Counted from the stretch's first letter, positions 1-11,633 are shown. The stretch: 64,000 bases of DNA from Staphylococcus borealis (GCF_001224225.1 NZ_CUEE01000003.1:124001-188000), one strand, 5' to 3'. The notes: a model not told the origin generated them from the sequence alone. Numbers and translations are program-made.

Positions 1-544
1 TTTCTTTTAAATCACCAGGTAAAAATCCTAGAGACTCCCCAGCTTCTACAGCAGGTCTTGTTAATACAATACGTTTAACTGCACCTTTTCTAAGTTGTTT
101 AGCTGCATACACCACCGCTAAAAATGTTTTACCCGTACCTGCAGGCCCAATTCCAAAGACTAGGTCATTGTTTTTCATAGCATTAATGTATAATCTTTGG
201 CCCATCGTTTTTGCTCTTATCGTCTTTCCAAAAGCATCTTTTGTAATCTCTTCATCATATAAATCGATGAGATGATGTATCGTATCATTTTCAGCCATTT
301 TTATAGCAGCTTCAACATCTTTTAAAGTTATGGTGTTGCCCATTTCAATGACTTTTAATAAATTTTTAAGAACTAATTCTGATTTTTCTACAAGCTCTAA
401 TTTTTGACCTTTAACTGCTACTTCTTGGCCACGAGCATGTATTTCGACATCAAACGCTTCCTCAATCGCATTAATATGTTCATCATTATTACCTAACAGT
501 GCTTGAGAATGATTAATGTCGTCTATTTGAATTATTCCTGGCAT
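1..544 (-). CDS. phoH: PhoH family ATPase, N-terminal part (3' end outside window)
   Basis: The first 181 residues of a PhoH-like protein are visible; the family is usually about 315 residues, so the C-terminal part lies beyond base 1. A Walker A motif GPAGTGKT is at about residues 133-140, followed by a stretch ending LTRPAVEAGESLGFLPGD that is characteristic of PhoH ATPases. The N-terminal part resembles a KH-like RNA-binding module. The ATG at 544 has AAGGAG seven bases upstream. PhoH proteins are cytoplasmic ATPases linked to RNA metabolism and are usually next to ybeY; the exact reaction is not established. The upstream 280 bases hold two inverted repeats and a terminator, so it is probably transcribed separately from the gene before it. 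Confidence 0.93.
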   Translation of the reverse strand, partial: MPGIIQIDDINHSQALLGNNDEHINAIEEAFDVEIHARGQEVAVKGQKLELVEKSELVLKNLLKVIEMGNTITLKDVEAAIKMAENDTIHHLIDLYDEEITKDAFGKTIRAKTMGQRLYINAMKNNDLVFGIGPAGTGKTFLAVVYAAKQLRKGAVKRIVLTRPAVEAGESLGFLPGDLKE

Positions 545-600
545 ATAAGCGCTCCTTTTCACTAAAACAATGTATATATTTAGATTATATTAGTTCACTT

Positions 601-620
601 ATGTTTTAAAAATAAAACAT
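601..620. repeat. perfect 8-bp inverted repeat upstream of phoH
   Basis: The arms are ATGTTTTA and TAAAACAT with four A between them. It sits just upstream of a TATAAT (minus strand, 584-589), roughly where a -35 region would be. It could be an operator for phoH, but its A+T richness means chance is possible. Confidence 0.35.
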
Positions 621-655
621 GATGTCTAAATCTTTAAAAAGCTAAGATTTAAGTT

Positions 656-694
656 ACTTTAGTAAATTAACTTTCATTTAAATTTTACTAAAGT
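656..694. repeat. 11-bp inverted repeat upstream of phoH
   Basis: The arms ACTTTAGTAAA (656-666) and TTTACTAAAGT (684-694) are exact reverse complements with a 17-base loop. There is no T-tract on either side, so it does not look like an intrinsic terminator. Function unknown; possible protein-binding site or 5' leader structure of phoH. Confidence 0.35.
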
Positions 695-770
695 CTGTTA
701 AAGTATACAAATTTATTTGGCTTAGTGTGCTTTTTTTATTAAATTGTAGTATAAGCTTTTAATACTTATT

Positions 771-812
771 AGAAAAATAACCCGAAAATCATGTGAAAAT
801 GAATTTCGGGTT
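771..812 (-). terminator. Intrinsic terminator after the 229-residue gene
   Basis: The stem AACCCGAAA (779-787) pairs with TTTCGGGTT (804-812). On the minus strand it is followed by TTATTTTTC. It lies 11 bases past the stop of the gene at 823, so it ends the nfeD-floA-823 transcript before phoH. Confidence 0.8.
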
Positions 813-822
813 AAAATATTAA

Positions 823-1512
823 TTATAATTGCTTAGGTTTATTGAGAATTTCTTGCCAAAGAATACCATTGACGACTGGATCATTATCGAATTGAAATTT
901 TTGATGTGTCATATCTTGTTCAATTAACTTACTATTTAACAATTGCTTCAATCTATAACGTTTAGTACGTTCAGATAGATTTTTATCATTAATAATCGCT
1001 CTTGCTTTATTTTCAATTCTTGTAAGTTGCTTTTCTTTTTCACGATCAATTTCTGAGCGTACATTATATAAGTCGTCTACGAGTTGTTTTTCAAGTTCTT
1101 TTTTCAGATGATTAACATCTCTAGTACGCTCACGTGTATTGGTTGATTGGCGCGCTTCCCTTTCAAATCTATTACGTTGCCTAGTAGAACGCTCTAATTC
1201 TTCAGGTACACTTTCCTCAATAATTTCTTTTTCAAGTTCTTTATCTTGATAAACGCGTTTTGATTCTTGTTGTGCGGTTTTCTTTTGTTGTTTAGAGGGT
1301 TCATCATCATTAGTAAATTCTTTTTCTAATTCACTAAATGCTTCTTCTATTTGCTCAAAGAAACCTTTCCCTTGCGTCTCTTTTTTATCAGACGTTGTTG
1401 GCTTATGTTGTGGTGGTCTCTGATTTTTTCTTTGCTCATGACTCTTATCCCTCATCGCACTAATACCTGTTACAATAATGGATATTATAAAAATTATAAT
1501 ACCAATATTCAT
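823..1512 (-). CDS. Uncharacterised membrane-anchored, charged coiled-coil protein
   Basis: I do not recognise a named family. The 229 residues begin with a hydrophobic segment (about residues 3-20) that looks like an N-terminal membrane anchor. The rest is very rich in Glu, Lys, Arg and Gln and should be largely helical or coiled coil (about residues 50-205), so a single-pass membrane protein with a long cytoplasmic helical region is likely. It starts with ATG 18 bases after the floA stop and ends at a clear terminator, so it is probably the last gene of the nfeD-floA operon. A structural or scaffold role beside flotillin is only inference from position. Confidence 0.7.
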   Translation of the reverse strand: MNIGIIIFIISIIVTGISAMRDKSHEQRKNQRPPQHKPTTSDKKETQGKGFFEQIEEAFSELEKEFTNDDEPSKQQKKTAQQESKRVYQDKELEKEIIEESVPEELERSTRQRNRFEREARQSTNTRERTRDVNHLKKELEKQLVDDLYNVRSEIDREKEKQLTRIENKARAIINDKNLSERTKRYRLKQLLNSKLIEQDMTHQKFQFDNDPVVNGILWQEILNKPKQL

Positions 1513-1530
1513 CTAATCACCCCTTAACAT

Positions 1531-2517
1531 TTACTTTGGTGATTCATCTTCATTTTGTTCAGTACGTTTATTTATCGCATTTCTCATACCAGTGTCAGCT
1601 TCTACATTTTTTAGGTTGTAGTAATCTTTGACACCCATATTACCTTCACGTAAAGCTTCTGCCATTGCAAGTGGAACTTCAGATTCAGCTTCAACCACTT
1701 TAGCACGCATTTCTTGAACACGCGCTTTCATTTCTTGTTCTGAAGCTACGGCCATAGCACGGCGTTCTTCGGCTTTCGCTTGCGCAATATTCTTATCTGC
1801 AAGTGCTTGTTCTGTTTGTAAGTCAGCACCAATATTTTTACCAATATCTACGTCAGCTATATCGATAGATAAAATTTCGAACGCAGTACCTGAATCAAGA
1901 CCTTTACTTAAGACAGTCTTAGAAATGTTATCAGGGTTCTCTAGTACTTGTGTATGATGCTCACTTGAACCAATAGTAGAAACAATACCTTCACCTACAC
2001 GAGCAATGATTGTTTCTTCTCCTGCACCACCAACTAAACGAGAGATGTTGGCGCGTACTGTAATTCTAGCTTTCGCTTTTACTTCTATACCATTCATTGC
2101 TACACCAGTTATAAACGGTGTTTCAATTACTTTAGGATTAACAGACATTTGAACAGCTTCTAATACGTCACGTCCAGCCAAGTCAATCGCTGCACCACGT
2201 TCGAATGGTAAGTTAATGTCTGCACGTTGAGCAGCTATATTCGCATCAACGACTCTATCGACGTTACCACCCGCTAAATAATGTGATTCTAATTGATTTG
2301 TTGTAAGGTTTAAACCAGCTTTATGTGCTTTAATTAATGGACCAATTACCTTACGTGGAGATACTCGACGTAATCTCATACCTACCAATGTTCCAATACC
2401 TACTTTAACTCCAGCAGCAATTGCAGATATCCAAAGTCCTACTGGTACAAATGAGAATAGCACTAATAATGCAATAACAATAATAACTGCAATCACTATA
2501 ATGCCTAATCCAAACAT
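1531..2517 (-). CDS. floA: Flotillin-like protein FloA
   Basis: This 328-residue protein matches bacterial FloA in length and order. It has an N-terminal hydrophobic hairpin (about residues 3-40), a PHB/SPFH-type middle with the family stretch [11 protein letters not shown], and a C-terminal Ala/Glu-rich coiled coil (about 230-290, with repeated AKAEERRA and QEMKARVQE segments). FloA scaffolds ordered membrane microdomains and affects membrane fluidity and protein secretion. It starts with ATG 12 bases after nfeD, and floA-nfeD pairing is the usual arrangement. No residue appears missing. Confidence 0.95.
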   Translation of the reverse strand: MFGLGIIVIAVIIVIALLVLFSFVPVGLWISAIAAGVKVGIGTLVGMRLRRVSPRKVIGPLIKAHKAGLNLTTNQLESHYLAGGNVDRVVDANIAAQRADINLPFERGAAIDLAGRDVLEAVQMSVNPKVIETPFITGVAMNGIEVKAKARITVRANISRLVGGAGEETIIARVGEGIVSTIGSSEHHTQVLENPDNISKTVLSKGLDSGTAFEILSIDIADVDIGKNIGADLQTEQALADKNIAQAKAEERRAMAVASEQEMKARVQEMRAKVVEAESEVPLAMAEALREGNMGVKDYYNLKNVEADTGMRNAINKRTEQNEDESPK

Positions 2518-2529
2518 TTAACCACTCCT

Positions 2530-3240
2530 TTATGTGTTTTCAATTTCTCTAACAACAACTCTAGATCCTTCTACCTCAAGAATTTTAACTTCTTTATTTC
2601 TTAAAATGAAAGCGCCATCTGATACGGCATCTATTCTTTCATTATCAAGCGTTATAATTCCTGCAGGTCTTAAATCTGTCACAGTACGAGCTGTTTGACC
2701 AACTAAATGAGAACGATCATCGTGAGATCTATATCCTGCTTCTGAATTAGTAGAATCTTTTAACACAACTTTATCTAAAAATGGAATTTTCCTTTTAAAC
2801 CATTTCACTAATATCACCCATTCAATAATTGCCAATATTGATGCAATCACAACATTTAATAGCATTAAAAGAATGTTATCTCCTAACATAATGATGCTAA
2901 GTATAATCAATGATATACCAATAATACCTATGACTGCGCCAATGACAAATAATTCGATAATAACGAGTATTGCTCCAACGAAGAATAGCAATACAGAAAT
3001 AAGATTAACATCACCGTTAATTAAAAAGCCGAGGAAGAGAATTAAAAGTGCAAGCATTGCGATAATTCCTGCAAAATTAATACGCTTCGAATACAATTGA
3101 TATAAAAAGCCTAAAAAAATGATACACGTTAATATAAGTGATATTAATGGACTCGTTACAATCTGAGATAGATTATTGAATAAATGATTAGTAGTTAAAA
3201 TGGAATTGATAACTGTATGTATCGCATTGAAATAGTTCAC
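2530..3240 (-). CDS. NfeD family membrane protein
   Basis: This 236-residue protein has four or more hydrophobic segments between about residues 10 and 150. A soluble C-terminal domain (about 170-236) has the pattern GQTARTVTDLRPAGII, typical of the NfeD OB-fold. NfeD partners stomatin/flotillin proteins, and the gene directly precedes floA (yqeZ-yqfA order in Bacillus). This is the short form without the ClpP-like protease domain. The start is GTG at 3240 with GAGGTG upstream. Its exact biochemical role is not known. Confidence 0.88.
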   Translation of the reverse strand: MNYFNAIHTVINSILTTNHLFNNLSQIVTSPLISLILTCIIFLGFLYQLYSKRINFAGIIAMLALLILFLGFLINGDVNLISVLLFFVGAILVIIELFVIGAVIGIIGISLIILSIIMLGDNILLMLLNVVIASILAIIEWVILVKWFKRKIPFLDKVVLKDSTNSEAGYRSHDDRSHLVGQTARTVTDLRPAGIITLDNERIDAVSDGAFILRNKEVKILEVEGSRVVVREIENT

Positions 3241-3264
3241 AATTTCACCTCGCTCTCAATTCCG

Positions 3265-3270
3265 ATTATA
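3265..3270 (-). promoter_or_regulatory. Candidate -10 box for nfeD-floA
   Basis: TATAAT on the minus strand lies 24 bases upstream of the nfeD start and downstream of the rpsU terminator, where a promoter is needed. I see no good -35 hexamer at 16-18 bases, so the call rests on position and the -10 only. Confidence 0.4.
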
Positions 3271-3314
3271 CATGAATACACTTCGTTATAATAGTGATAG
3301 TAGACGCTTTAATA

Positions 3315-3350
3315 TAAAAAAACTCTCGACTAGTTTAACTAATCGAGAGC
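3315..3350 (-). terminator. Intrinsic terminator of rpsU
   Basis: A GC-containing stem GCTCTCGA / TCGAGAG (3323-3350) on the minus strand is followed by a run of T residues. It lies about 50 bases past the rpsU stop and separates rpsU from nfeD-floA. Confidence 0.88.
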
Positions 3351-3397
3351 ATATATATAATTAATATTCTTGTTGAGGGAGTCAACAGAGTTATTAA

Positions 3398-3574
3398 TTA
3401 TTTGAATTTACGTTTACGTGCAGCTTCTGATTTCTTTTTACGTTTTACGCTTGGTTTTTCGTAAAATTCACGTTTACGTACTTCTTGGATAGTACCACTT
3501 TTAGATACTGAACGTTTAAATCTACGTAATGCATCTTCAAGTGATTCATTTTTACGTACTACTGTTTTAGACAT
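3398..3574 (-). CDS. rpsU: 30S ribosomal protein bS21
   Basis: This 58-residue basic protein starts [20 protein letters not shown] and ends in a Lys/Arg-rich tail, as in bS21. Although the frame is open further upstream, the ATG at 3574 is preferred: it has GGAGGGAGGG at the right distance and gives the family start MSKTVV. bS21 joins the small subunit late, near the mRNA exit platform. It follows mtaB with a 129-base gap and ends at a strong terminator. In Bacillus rpsU also sits just after the dnaK operon. Confidence 0.97.
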
Positions 3575-3703
3575 CTGTATTTCCCTCCCTCCAAATATCA
3601 ACGGAACTTTAAAGTCAATACATAGTAATATACAACTATGCTTTACTTAGTATAATATATGAATTTATTATGGTCAATTCCAAATTATTATAATTTTTAA
3701 AAA

Positions 3704-5050
3704 TTATAATAATACGCCTTCTTCAGACTTGTTTGTTGCGTGTTCTACAATTCTAACAACTTTACCTGTATTAATAGGATAATCAGCTTTAACGATTTTT
3801 ACTTTTACAATTTGTCCGATTAAAGAATCATTACCCTCAAATTGAACTTTCATATAGTTGTCAGCGTAACCAACTAATGTGCCTTCTACTTCGCCAGCTT
3901 CTTCAGGAATCACTTCTAAAACTTCGTCTTCAAATTTAGATGCATATTCTTTAGCTAATTGATCACTTAACGCGATTAATTTGTGCACACGGTCATTTTT
4001 GATAGATTCGTCAATTTGATCATCCATACGCGCAGCAGGCGTACCAATTCTAGCTGAATATGGAAAAACGTGTAATTCAGAGAATTTATGTTTAACAATA
4101 AAGTCATAAGTTTCTTGGAATTCCTCTTCTGTTTCTCCTGGGAATCCTACAATTACATCACTTGTAACAGCTAAGTCTGGTAACGCATCATGTAATTTTG
4201 TGATTCTCTCTGAAAAATGTTCCATAGTATATTTACGTCTCATTCGTTTTAATACAGTATCAGAACCGGATTGTAATGGAACATGTAAATGTCTAACAAC
4301 TTTATTTGATCGTTTTAAAACATCAATAACTTCATCAGTTAATTGGCTAGCTTCAATAGATGAAATTCTAATTCGTTCAAGACCATCAATTTCTTCTAAA
4401 TCACGAAGTAACTGTGCTAAATTATAATCTTTTAAATCTTGACCATAACCACCAGTATGAATTCCAGTTAAAACAATTTCTTTATAGCCAGCATTAACTA
4501 ATTGTGTAGCTTGTTCAACCACTTTTTCAGGATCACGTGAACGCATTAATCCACGAGCCCATGGTATGATACAAAATGTACAGAAATTATTGCACCCTTC
4601 TTGGATTTTTAGTGAAGCTCTTGTTCGATCTGTAAAATATGGTACATCTAATTCTTCATATGTACGGTTTTTCATAATATTACCAACACCATTAATTGGT
4701 TGGCGTTCTTCTCTAAATTGTTGGATGTAGTCTAATAATTTGTGTCTATCTTGCGTACCTACCACTACGTCTACGCCAGGAATTTCCATAATTTCTGCAG
4801 AAGATGTTTGCGCATAACATCCAGTCACACATACTACTGCATCAGGATTTTGTCGAATTGCTCTTCTAATGATTTGTCTACTTTTTTTATCTCCAGTATT
4901 TGTTACTGTACAAGTGTTGATTACGAAGACGTCTGCATTCGTTTCAAAATCAACTCTATCGTAATCAGCGTCTTTAAATAATTGCCAAATTGCTTCAGTT
5001 TCATAATGGTTTACTTTGCAACCTAATGTGTGAAACGCAACTGTTGACAT
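3704..5050 (-). CDS. mtaB: tRNA t6A37 methylthiotransferase MtaB (MiaB family)
   Basis: This 448-residue radical-SAM enzyme adds a methylthio group to t6A37 of tRNA. The N-terminal UPF0004 domain has cysteines in LGCKVNHYE, NTCTVTN and VTGCYAQ, which bind one Fe-S cluster. The radical-SAM motif is CNNFCTFC in EGCNNFCTFCIIPWARG, binding the second. A C-terminal TRAM-like domain is at about 375-435. The ATG at 5050 is chosen over an in-frame GTG three codons earlier because GGGGTG lies six bases before it. It is the last gene of the hrcA-grpE-dnaK-dnaJ-prmA-rsmE operon, five bases after rsmE. It could be confused with MiaB, but context and sequence fit MtaB (YqeV). Confidence 0.93.
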   Translation of the reverse strand: MSTVAFHTLGCKVNHYETEAIWQLFKDADYDRVDFETNADVFVINTCTVTNTGDKKSRQIIRRAIRQNPDAVVCVTGCYAQTSSAEIMEIPGVDVVVGTQDRHKLLDYIQQFREERQPINGVGNIMKNRTYEELDVPYFTDRTRASLKIQEGCNNFCTFCIIPWARGLMRSRDPEKVVEQATQLVNAGYKEIVLTGIHTGGYGQDLKDYNLAQLLRDLEEIDGLERIRISSIEASQLTDEVIDVLKRSNKVVRHLHVPLQSGSDTVLKRMRRKYTMEHFSERITKLHDALPDLAVTSDVIVGFPGETEEEFQETYDFIVKHKFSELHVFPYSARIGTPAARMDDQIDESIKNDRVHKLIALSDQLAKEYASKFEDEVLEVIPEEAGEVEGTLVGYADNYMKVQFEGNDSLIGQIVKVKIVKADYPINTGKVVRIVEHATNKSEEGVLL

Positions 5051-5055
5051 AATAT

Positions 5056-5817
5056 TCACCCCATTAATTCATTTTCATAACTGATAGCACTTAAAGCATA
5101 AAGTGGCGCCGTTTCTGCCCGTAAAATTCGAGGTCCTAAACCAACATTAACACTCGTTTCTTTAAGCAGAGAGATTTCTTTCTCTGAAAAGCCACCTTCA
5201 GGACCAAATATTAATAAAATACGATCGTTAGTCTTAAATTTTTTCAAGGTTTCTTTAAAAAGACTAACTTCACCACGTTTTGCTTCATCTTCATATGCTA
5301 ACAAAATATAGTCATAATGATTTATAGTATCACAAATTTCATTTAAATTCGACTTAAAATTGATTTTAGGAATAATTAAACGGTAGCTTTGTTCAGCTGC
5401 TTCTTTAATTATCTTTTGCCAACGTTCTAATTTTTTTTGAACTTTATTTGAATTAAGTTTGACTACAGATCTGTCCATTTCTACAGCTATGAAACTATCA
5501 GCACCTAATTCTGTTGCTTTTTGAATTAACCATTCATATTTGTCTGCTTTGATTAAGCCACTACATATAGTAACTTGTACAGGTAACTCTGAATTGATAT
5601 CAATGTGCTCAATCAATTTAATTTCAATTGATTCATTCTCAACAGTAATGATTTCCGATTTAAACACGGTTTTATCTTTAAACGTTACAATAATCTGGTT
5701 ACCAACTGTATTTCTCATCACATTAGTAATATGATGTATATCTTCCTTATTTGTTATAAAAAAACGCTGACTGTCATCAGCGTTTTGATCGATAAAGTAT
5801 CTTTGCAAATTATTCAC
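5056..5817 (-). CDS. rsmE: 16S rRNA m3U1498 methyltransferase RsmE
   Basis: RsmE is a SPOUT-fold SAM-dependent enzyme that methylates N3 of U1498 in 16S rRNA. The 253-residue protein has the family motifs [11 protein letters not shown] (about 205-215) and [18 protein letters not shown] near the C-terminus, which form the trefoil-knot SAM site. The GTG at 5817 overlaps the prmA stop; a TTG three codons later is an alternative start with slightly better spacing from AGTGAG. It is coupled tightly between prmA and mtaB in the heat-shock operon. Confidence 0.93.
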   Translation of the reverse strand: MNNLQRYFIDQNADDSQRFFITNKEDIHHITNVMRNTVGNQIIVTFKDKTVFKSEIITVENESIEIKLIEHIDINSELPVQVTICSGLIKADKYEWLIQKATELGADSFIAVEMDRSVVKLNSNKVQKKLERWQKIIKEAAEQSYRLIIPKINFKSNLNEICDTINHYDYILLAYEDEAKRGEVSLFKETLKKFKTNDRILLIFGPEGGFSEKEISLLKETSVNVGLGPRILRAETAPLYALSAISYENELMG

Positions 5818-6748
5818 TCACTTTCTGACCTACAATACATACCCAACCATTGTCATGATTTACTGATATAATATCAAATCCTACATGTTTCATTTGATTT
5901 AATATTTGTTCATGTTTTTCCTCTATAATTCCTGATGTTATAAAATAACCATCTTCATTTAGAGTATTATAAGCATCTTCAATCATATCTTCAATAATAT
6001 GAGCTAAAATGTTTGCAATAACAATATCAAATTTTTCTGTTTCATTTTTTAATAAGTTTCCTGGTACAGCTTCAATTGCATCTTCACAATGATTTTTAGC
6101 AAAGTTTTCTTTAGCAACGTTAACAGCTAACTCATCAATATCCAGAGCTTTAATCCGTTTTACTCCAAGTAAATGACTGGCAATACTTAAAATACCTGAA
6201 CCTGTTCCAACATCGATAACGGAATGCTCTGGTTTAACATAGGTTTCAATTGCTTTAAGACACATGCTTGTTGTTGGATGATCTCCAGTTCCAAATGCCA
6301 TGCCTGGGTCTAATTCAATACACATTTCAGAAGTATCTTCTTTAGTGTATTGTTCCCAACTTGGAACAATTGTGAATTTTTCTGATGCTCTAAAGGGATG
6401 GAAATAATTTTTCCATTCATTTTCCCAATCTACTTCAGCTATTGTTTTTTCAGAAAAATTCAATACAGATGAATCAATATTTTCAAGTTTTGTAACATCT
6501 GTTTTAATTTTATTTCTTAGAGATTCATCAAACTTTAATTCGTTGAAATAAGCCTTTAATCGAACACCTTTTTCAGGATAATCTTCTTGTTTTAGTTCAT
6601 AAATTTCGCCGAATTTATCGGCAGGCTGATTAATTAAATCATTAGAATCTTCAATTACAACGCCGTTTGATCCATAACTTTCTAATATATCAGTCACTAA
6701 AGGTTCAACTTCATGGTTTACAACAATCGAAAGTTCTGTCCAGTTCAT
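5810..6748 (-). CDS. prmA: Ribosomal protein L11 methyltransferase PrmA
   Basis: PrmA trimethylates ribosomal protein uL11 using SAM. The 312-residue protein has the N-terminal L11-binding part (about 1-130) and a class I methyltransferase domain with motif [13 protein letters not shown] and NILAHII further on. Length is normal for the family. The ATG at 6748 lies four bases after the dnaJ stop and the gene overlaps rsmE by a few bases, so it belongs to the dnaK operon (yqeT position in Bacillus). Confidence 0.95.
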   Translation of the reverse strand: MNWTELSIVVNHEVEPLVTDILESYGSNGVVIEDSNDLINQPADKFGEIYELKQEDYPEKGVRLKAYFNELKFDESLRNKIKTDVTKLENIDSSVLNFSEKTIAEVDWENEWKNYFHPFRASEKFTIVPSWEQYTKEDTSEMCIELDPGMAFGTGDHPTTSMCLKAIETYVKPEHSVIDVGTGSGILSIASHLLGVKRIKALDIDELAVNVAKENFAKNHCEDAIEAVPGNLLKNETEKFDIVIANILAHIIEDMIEDAYNTLNEDGYFITSGIIEEKHEQILNQMKHVGFDIISVNHDNGWVCIVGQKVSE

Positions 6749-6752
6749 TTAG

Positions 6753-7886
6753 TTATTCTCCTTTAAAGAATTTGCGTGCTCTATCTTTAAAATTAGATGG
6801 CTGTTCTTCAATTGACTCACCATTTAATTCAGCAAACTCTCTCATAATTTCTTTTTGTCTATCTGTTAATTTTGTAGGTGTAACTACTTTAATATTAACA
6901 AATAAATCACCATGACCATATCCATGAACATTTTTAACACCTTTATCTTTTAAGCGGAATTGCTTACCAGTTTGAGTGCCAGAAGGAATAGTTAACATTA
7001 CGTTTCCGTTAAGTGTTGGAACTTTTATTTCATCACCAAGTGCTGCTTGTGGGAAACTAACATTAAGTTTGTAATAAAGATCGTCACCATCACGTTCAAA
7101 TTTGTCAGACGGTTTTACTCTAAATACGACATATAAGTCACCATGAGGTCCGCCGTTTTCTCCTGGTGTTCCTTCACCGGCAAGTCTGATTTGTTGGTCA
7201 TTATCTACACCTTCAGGCACAGTTACTTCTAATTTAACTGTTTTATTTTCGGTACCTTTACCATGACAAGTTGGGCATGGTTCTTCGAATTCTTGACCTG
7301 TTCCATCACATTTTGGACATGTTTGTTGCGTGCGTACACGGCCTAAAATTGTATTTTGTTCAACTGATACGTGACCTGCGCCGTTACAATAACTACATGT
7401 TTTTTTACTAGTACCTGGTTTAGCACCATCACCATTACATGTATGGCATGTCACATCTTTACGAATTGAGATTTCTTTCTTAGTTCCAAAGACAGCTTCT
7501 TCAAATTCTAGAGTCATCGTATATTGTAAATCGTCACCTTTTCTAGGTGCATTAGGATCTCTTTGACGTGAACCACCAAAGAATGAGCTAAAGATGTCTT
7601 CAAATCCACCTCCGCCAAATCCATTAAAGTCTTGGCCGCTAAATCCTTGGCCACCAAAACCACCTTGAGGTCCATCATGGCCAAATTGGTCATAATTTGC
7701 TCTTTTATTATCGTCGCTTAGAACTTCGTAAGCTTCTGAAATCTCTTTGAATTTTTCATCTGCACCCTCTTCTTTATTGATATCAGGGTGATATTTTTTT
7801 GATAATTTGCGATATGCTTTTTTGATTTCATCTTTAGATGCGCTTTTACTTACACCTAAGACTTCATAATAGTCTCTTTTAGCCAC
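6753..7886 (-). CDS. dnaJ: Chaperone DnaJ (Hsp40)
   Basis: DnaJ stimulates DnaK ATPase and delivers unfolded substrates. The protein has a J domain (about 1-70) with the HPD tripeptide in [10 protein letters not shown], a Gly/Phe-rich linker, four CxxCxGxG zinc repeats ([32 protein letters not shown], about 145-210) and C-terminal substrate-binding domains. The GTG at 7886 is preferred to an ATG two codons upstream: AAGGAG is eight bases from the GTG but only two from the ATG, and the GTG gives the family start [11 protein letters not shown]. Length is then 377. A hairpin separates it from dnaK. Confidence 0.96.
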   Translation of the reverse strand: MAKRDYYEVLGVSKSASKDEIKKAYRKLSKKYHPDINKEEGADEKFKEISEAYEVLSDDNKRANYDQFGHDGPQGGFGGQGFSGQDFNGFGGGGFEDIFSSFFGGSRQRDPNAPRKGDDLQYTMTLEFEEAVFGTKKEISIRKDVTCHTCNGDGAKPGTSKKTCSYCNGAGHVSVEQNTILGRVRTQQTCPKCDGTGQEFEEPCPTCHGKGTENKTVKLEVTVPEGVDNDQQIRLAGEGTPGENGGPHGDLYVVFRVKPSDKFERDGDDLYYKLNVSFPQAALGDEIKVPTLNGNVMLTIPSGTQTGKQFRLKDKGVKNVHGYGHGDLFVNIKVVTPTKLTDRQKEIMREFAELNGESIEEQPSNFKDRARKFFKGE

Positions 7887-7943
7887 GACCATCTCTCCTT
7901 AACTTAATTATTTAATATGTTTAAAAGAACGAAGTTATAAAAG

Positions 7944-7982
7944 AAAAAGTCAAAGCCAATGTTCAATTGACTTTGACTTTTT
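7944..7982 (-). terminator. Hairpin between dnaK and dnaJ (possible partial terminator)
   Basis: Perfect 12-bp arms AAAAAGTCAAAG (7944-7955) and CTTTGACTTTTT (7971-7982) surround a 15-base loop. On the minus strand the stem is followed by more T-rich sequence, so it may terminate part of the transcription after dnaK. This would give more DnaK and GrpE than DnaJ and the downstream methyltransferases; it could instead be an RNA-processing site. Confidence 0.65.
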
Positions 7983-8037
7983 GGCTTACATTCATAATAG
8001 TTTGCTAATATAAGCATACACTATAAACGCTTAGCAA

Positions 8038-9891
<1,854 letters not shown>

Positions 9892-9924
9892 TTAAAAATT
9901 TTGATATATGGTATTTTCGTCAAT

Positions 9925-10551
9925 TTATTGATTTACTTTTACCATTGATGGTCTTAATACTCTATCTTTTAACTTATAACCTTTTTGTAATTCTTGAGTA
10001 ATATCACCAGATTTGAAATCTGGATTATCATCTTGAACTACTGCTTGGTGGAAGTTAGGGTCAAAAGCTTGACCTTCTGTTTCAATTTCTTCTAAACCAT
10101 TATCTTTAAGTGCTCTTAGTAAACTTTCGTGTACCATTTGAACACCTTTTTGAAGTGATTTAAATGATTCATCATCACCTTCAATTTGTAGTGCACGTTC
10201 AATATTATCAATCGTTGGTAAAATATCCGTTAAAACACGTTGAGATTGATAAGTTTTATTTGTTTCATTTTCTTTCTGAATTCGTCTTTTATAATTTTCG
10301 AATTCAGCGTATAATCTTAAATATTTTTCTTCATTTTCATTAGCTTTTAATTGTAATTGCTGAATTTCTTCATCTTTAGGATCAACTGCAGTTTCTTCAG
10401 AACTTTCTTCGTTCGAACTGTCGTTAGATGAATTATCACTATCAGAAGTAGTATCTTCAACATTTTCAACTGTTGATGTTTCTTCGTTCTTTACTTCTTG
10501 TTCTTCAGTATATTCAGAATTACTTTTTACTGATTCATCTTTTTCTGTCAT
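9925..10551 (-). CDS. grpE: Nucleotide exchange factor GrpE
   Basis: GrpE releases ADP from DnaK. The 208-residue protein has a long acidic, Ser/Glu-rich disordered N-terminus (about 1-65), a dimerising coiled coil (about 65-125) with [10 protein letters not shown], and a C-terminal beta domain ending [10 protein letters not shown]. Length is typical for staphylococci. It lies between hrcA (31 bases) and dnaK (51 bases). Confidence 0.97.
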   Translation of the reverse strand: MTEKDESVKSNSEYTEEQEVKNEETSTVENVEDTTSDSDNSSNDSSNEESSEETAVDPKDEEIQQLQLKANENEEKYLRLYAEFENYKRRIQKENETNKTYQSQRVLTDILPTIDNIERALQIEGDDESFKSLQKGVQMVHESLLRALKDNGLEEIETEGQAFDPNFHQAVVQDDNPDFKSGDITQELQKGYKLKDRVLRPSMVKVNQ

Positions 10552-10582
10552 TTTTTACCCTCCAATATAATTACAATTAAAA

Positions 10583-11560
10583 TCACCATATTTGGTTAAG
10601 TAATTGAATCACATTCTGATAACGCATTGCTGTAGGTCCAATAACCGCAATTTGACCTTTCAATGAATTGTCGAAGTGATATTGACTCGTTACAATCGAT
10701 ATATCACTAAGGCTTTCATCAATCTCTTTTCCAATCTTAACGTTAATATCATTAGTTGAAATTGTCTGTAGTAATTCAGTGATTCTTTCAGATTCTAGAT
10801 ATTGCAAAATTGGTTGAATTGACGAAACATTAGATTCATTTAACGCATCAATTAGTTTAACCTTTCCACCTAAGAAAATGCTATTACTTTGTTTGCTAAT
10901 ATGAGAATTTATCATCTTAACAATGTCATTAATGAATTGATTTTCTTCATTTGAGTTGGCGAAAGAACGAATTTTATCTGATAGTTTAGCGCTTATTTCT
11001 ATATTATTATTACTAATAAAATTAGAAATGGCGATTAATCTATCGGATGATAACTCAAGTGAAGAATTCAAGTGAAAATGCTCAACATGACCAGAATTAT
11101 AAATAATTACTAAAATCATGATTAAATCATTTGCCTTAATTAAATGAACATTATTAATCATTTCTTCACTATGTTTTGGACGAACAACTAATGTTGCATA
11201 ATGAGATTTCATTGATAACTCATTTGCAAAGTAACTTAATGCTGAAGAAATATCATAGTGATTCTCAATCAATAGTTGATTTAAACGTTGTATTTTATTT
11301 TTGTTATGACGAGAGGTTTGTTTTAACAATTGATCGACATAAAGTCTAAACCCTTCTTCGGAAGGTGAACGCCCTGAAGAAGAATGCGTCTTCTCTAAAA
11401 AGTTCAAATCTTCAAGTTGCTTCATCTCATTCCTTATTGTTGCAGGACTGACATCTAAATGATGTCTATCAATTAAAGCTTTAGAACCTATAGGTTGTCC
11501 TAAATCAACATAATCTTCAACAATTGCATTTAAAATGCTTAATTGTCTTTGTGTAATCAT
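10583..11560 (-). CDS. hrcA: Heat-inducible transcription repressor HrcA
   Basis: HrcA represses class I heat-shock genes by binding CIRCE. The 325-residue protein has an N-terminal winged helix (about 1-75) with [13 protein letters not shown] in the recognition region, and a GAF-like middle domain. The ATG at 11560 has GAGGTG seven bases upstream and a CIRCE element starts 12 bases upstream, so the gene controls its own expression. It is the first gene of a seven-gene operon continuing to mtaB. Confidence 0.97.
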   Translation of the reverse strand: MITQRQLSILNAIVEDYVDLGQPIGSKALIDRHHLDVSPATIRNEMKQLEDLNFLEKTHSSSGRSPSEEGFRLYVDQLLKQTSRHNKNKIQRLNQLLIENHYDISSALSYFANELSMKSHYATLVVRPKHSEEMINNVHLIKANDLIMILVIIYNSGHVEHFHLNSSLELSSDRLIAISNFISNNNIEISAKLSDKIRSFANSNEENQFINDIVKMINSHISKQSNSIFLGGKVKLIDALNESNVSSIQPILQYLESERITELLQTISTNDINVKIGKEIDESLSDISIVTSQYHFDNSLKGQIAVIGPTAMRYQNVIQLLNQIW

Positions 11561-11572
11561 GTTTTCACCTCA

Positions 11573-11599
11573 TTAGCACTCTTTTGTCCTAAGTGCTAA
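11573..11599. promoter_or_regulatory. CIRCE operator (HrcA site)
   Basis: TTAGCACTC, nine bases, then AAGTGCTAA: this matches the CIRCE consensus TTAGCACTC-N9-GAGTGCTAA with one mismatch in the right arm. It covers the expected transcription start of the hrcA operon. Confidence 0.95.
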
Positions 11600-11603
11600 T
11601 TAT

Positions 11604-11633
11604 AATTTATCAAATTGGTCAAAGTAAGTCAAC
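11604..11633 (-). promoter_or_regulatory. hrcA operon promoter with overlapping CtsR-like box
   Basis: On the minus strand TTGACT (11627-11632) and TAAATT (11604-11609) are 17 bases apart. On the plus strand the same bases read GGTCAAA, three bases, then AGTCAAC, close to the tandem heptad bound by CtsR (RGTCAAA-NAN-RGTCAAA), with a mismatch in the second heptad. Dual HrcA/CtsR control of this operon is known in S. aureus, so this is the likely CtsR site here. Confidence 0.72.
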
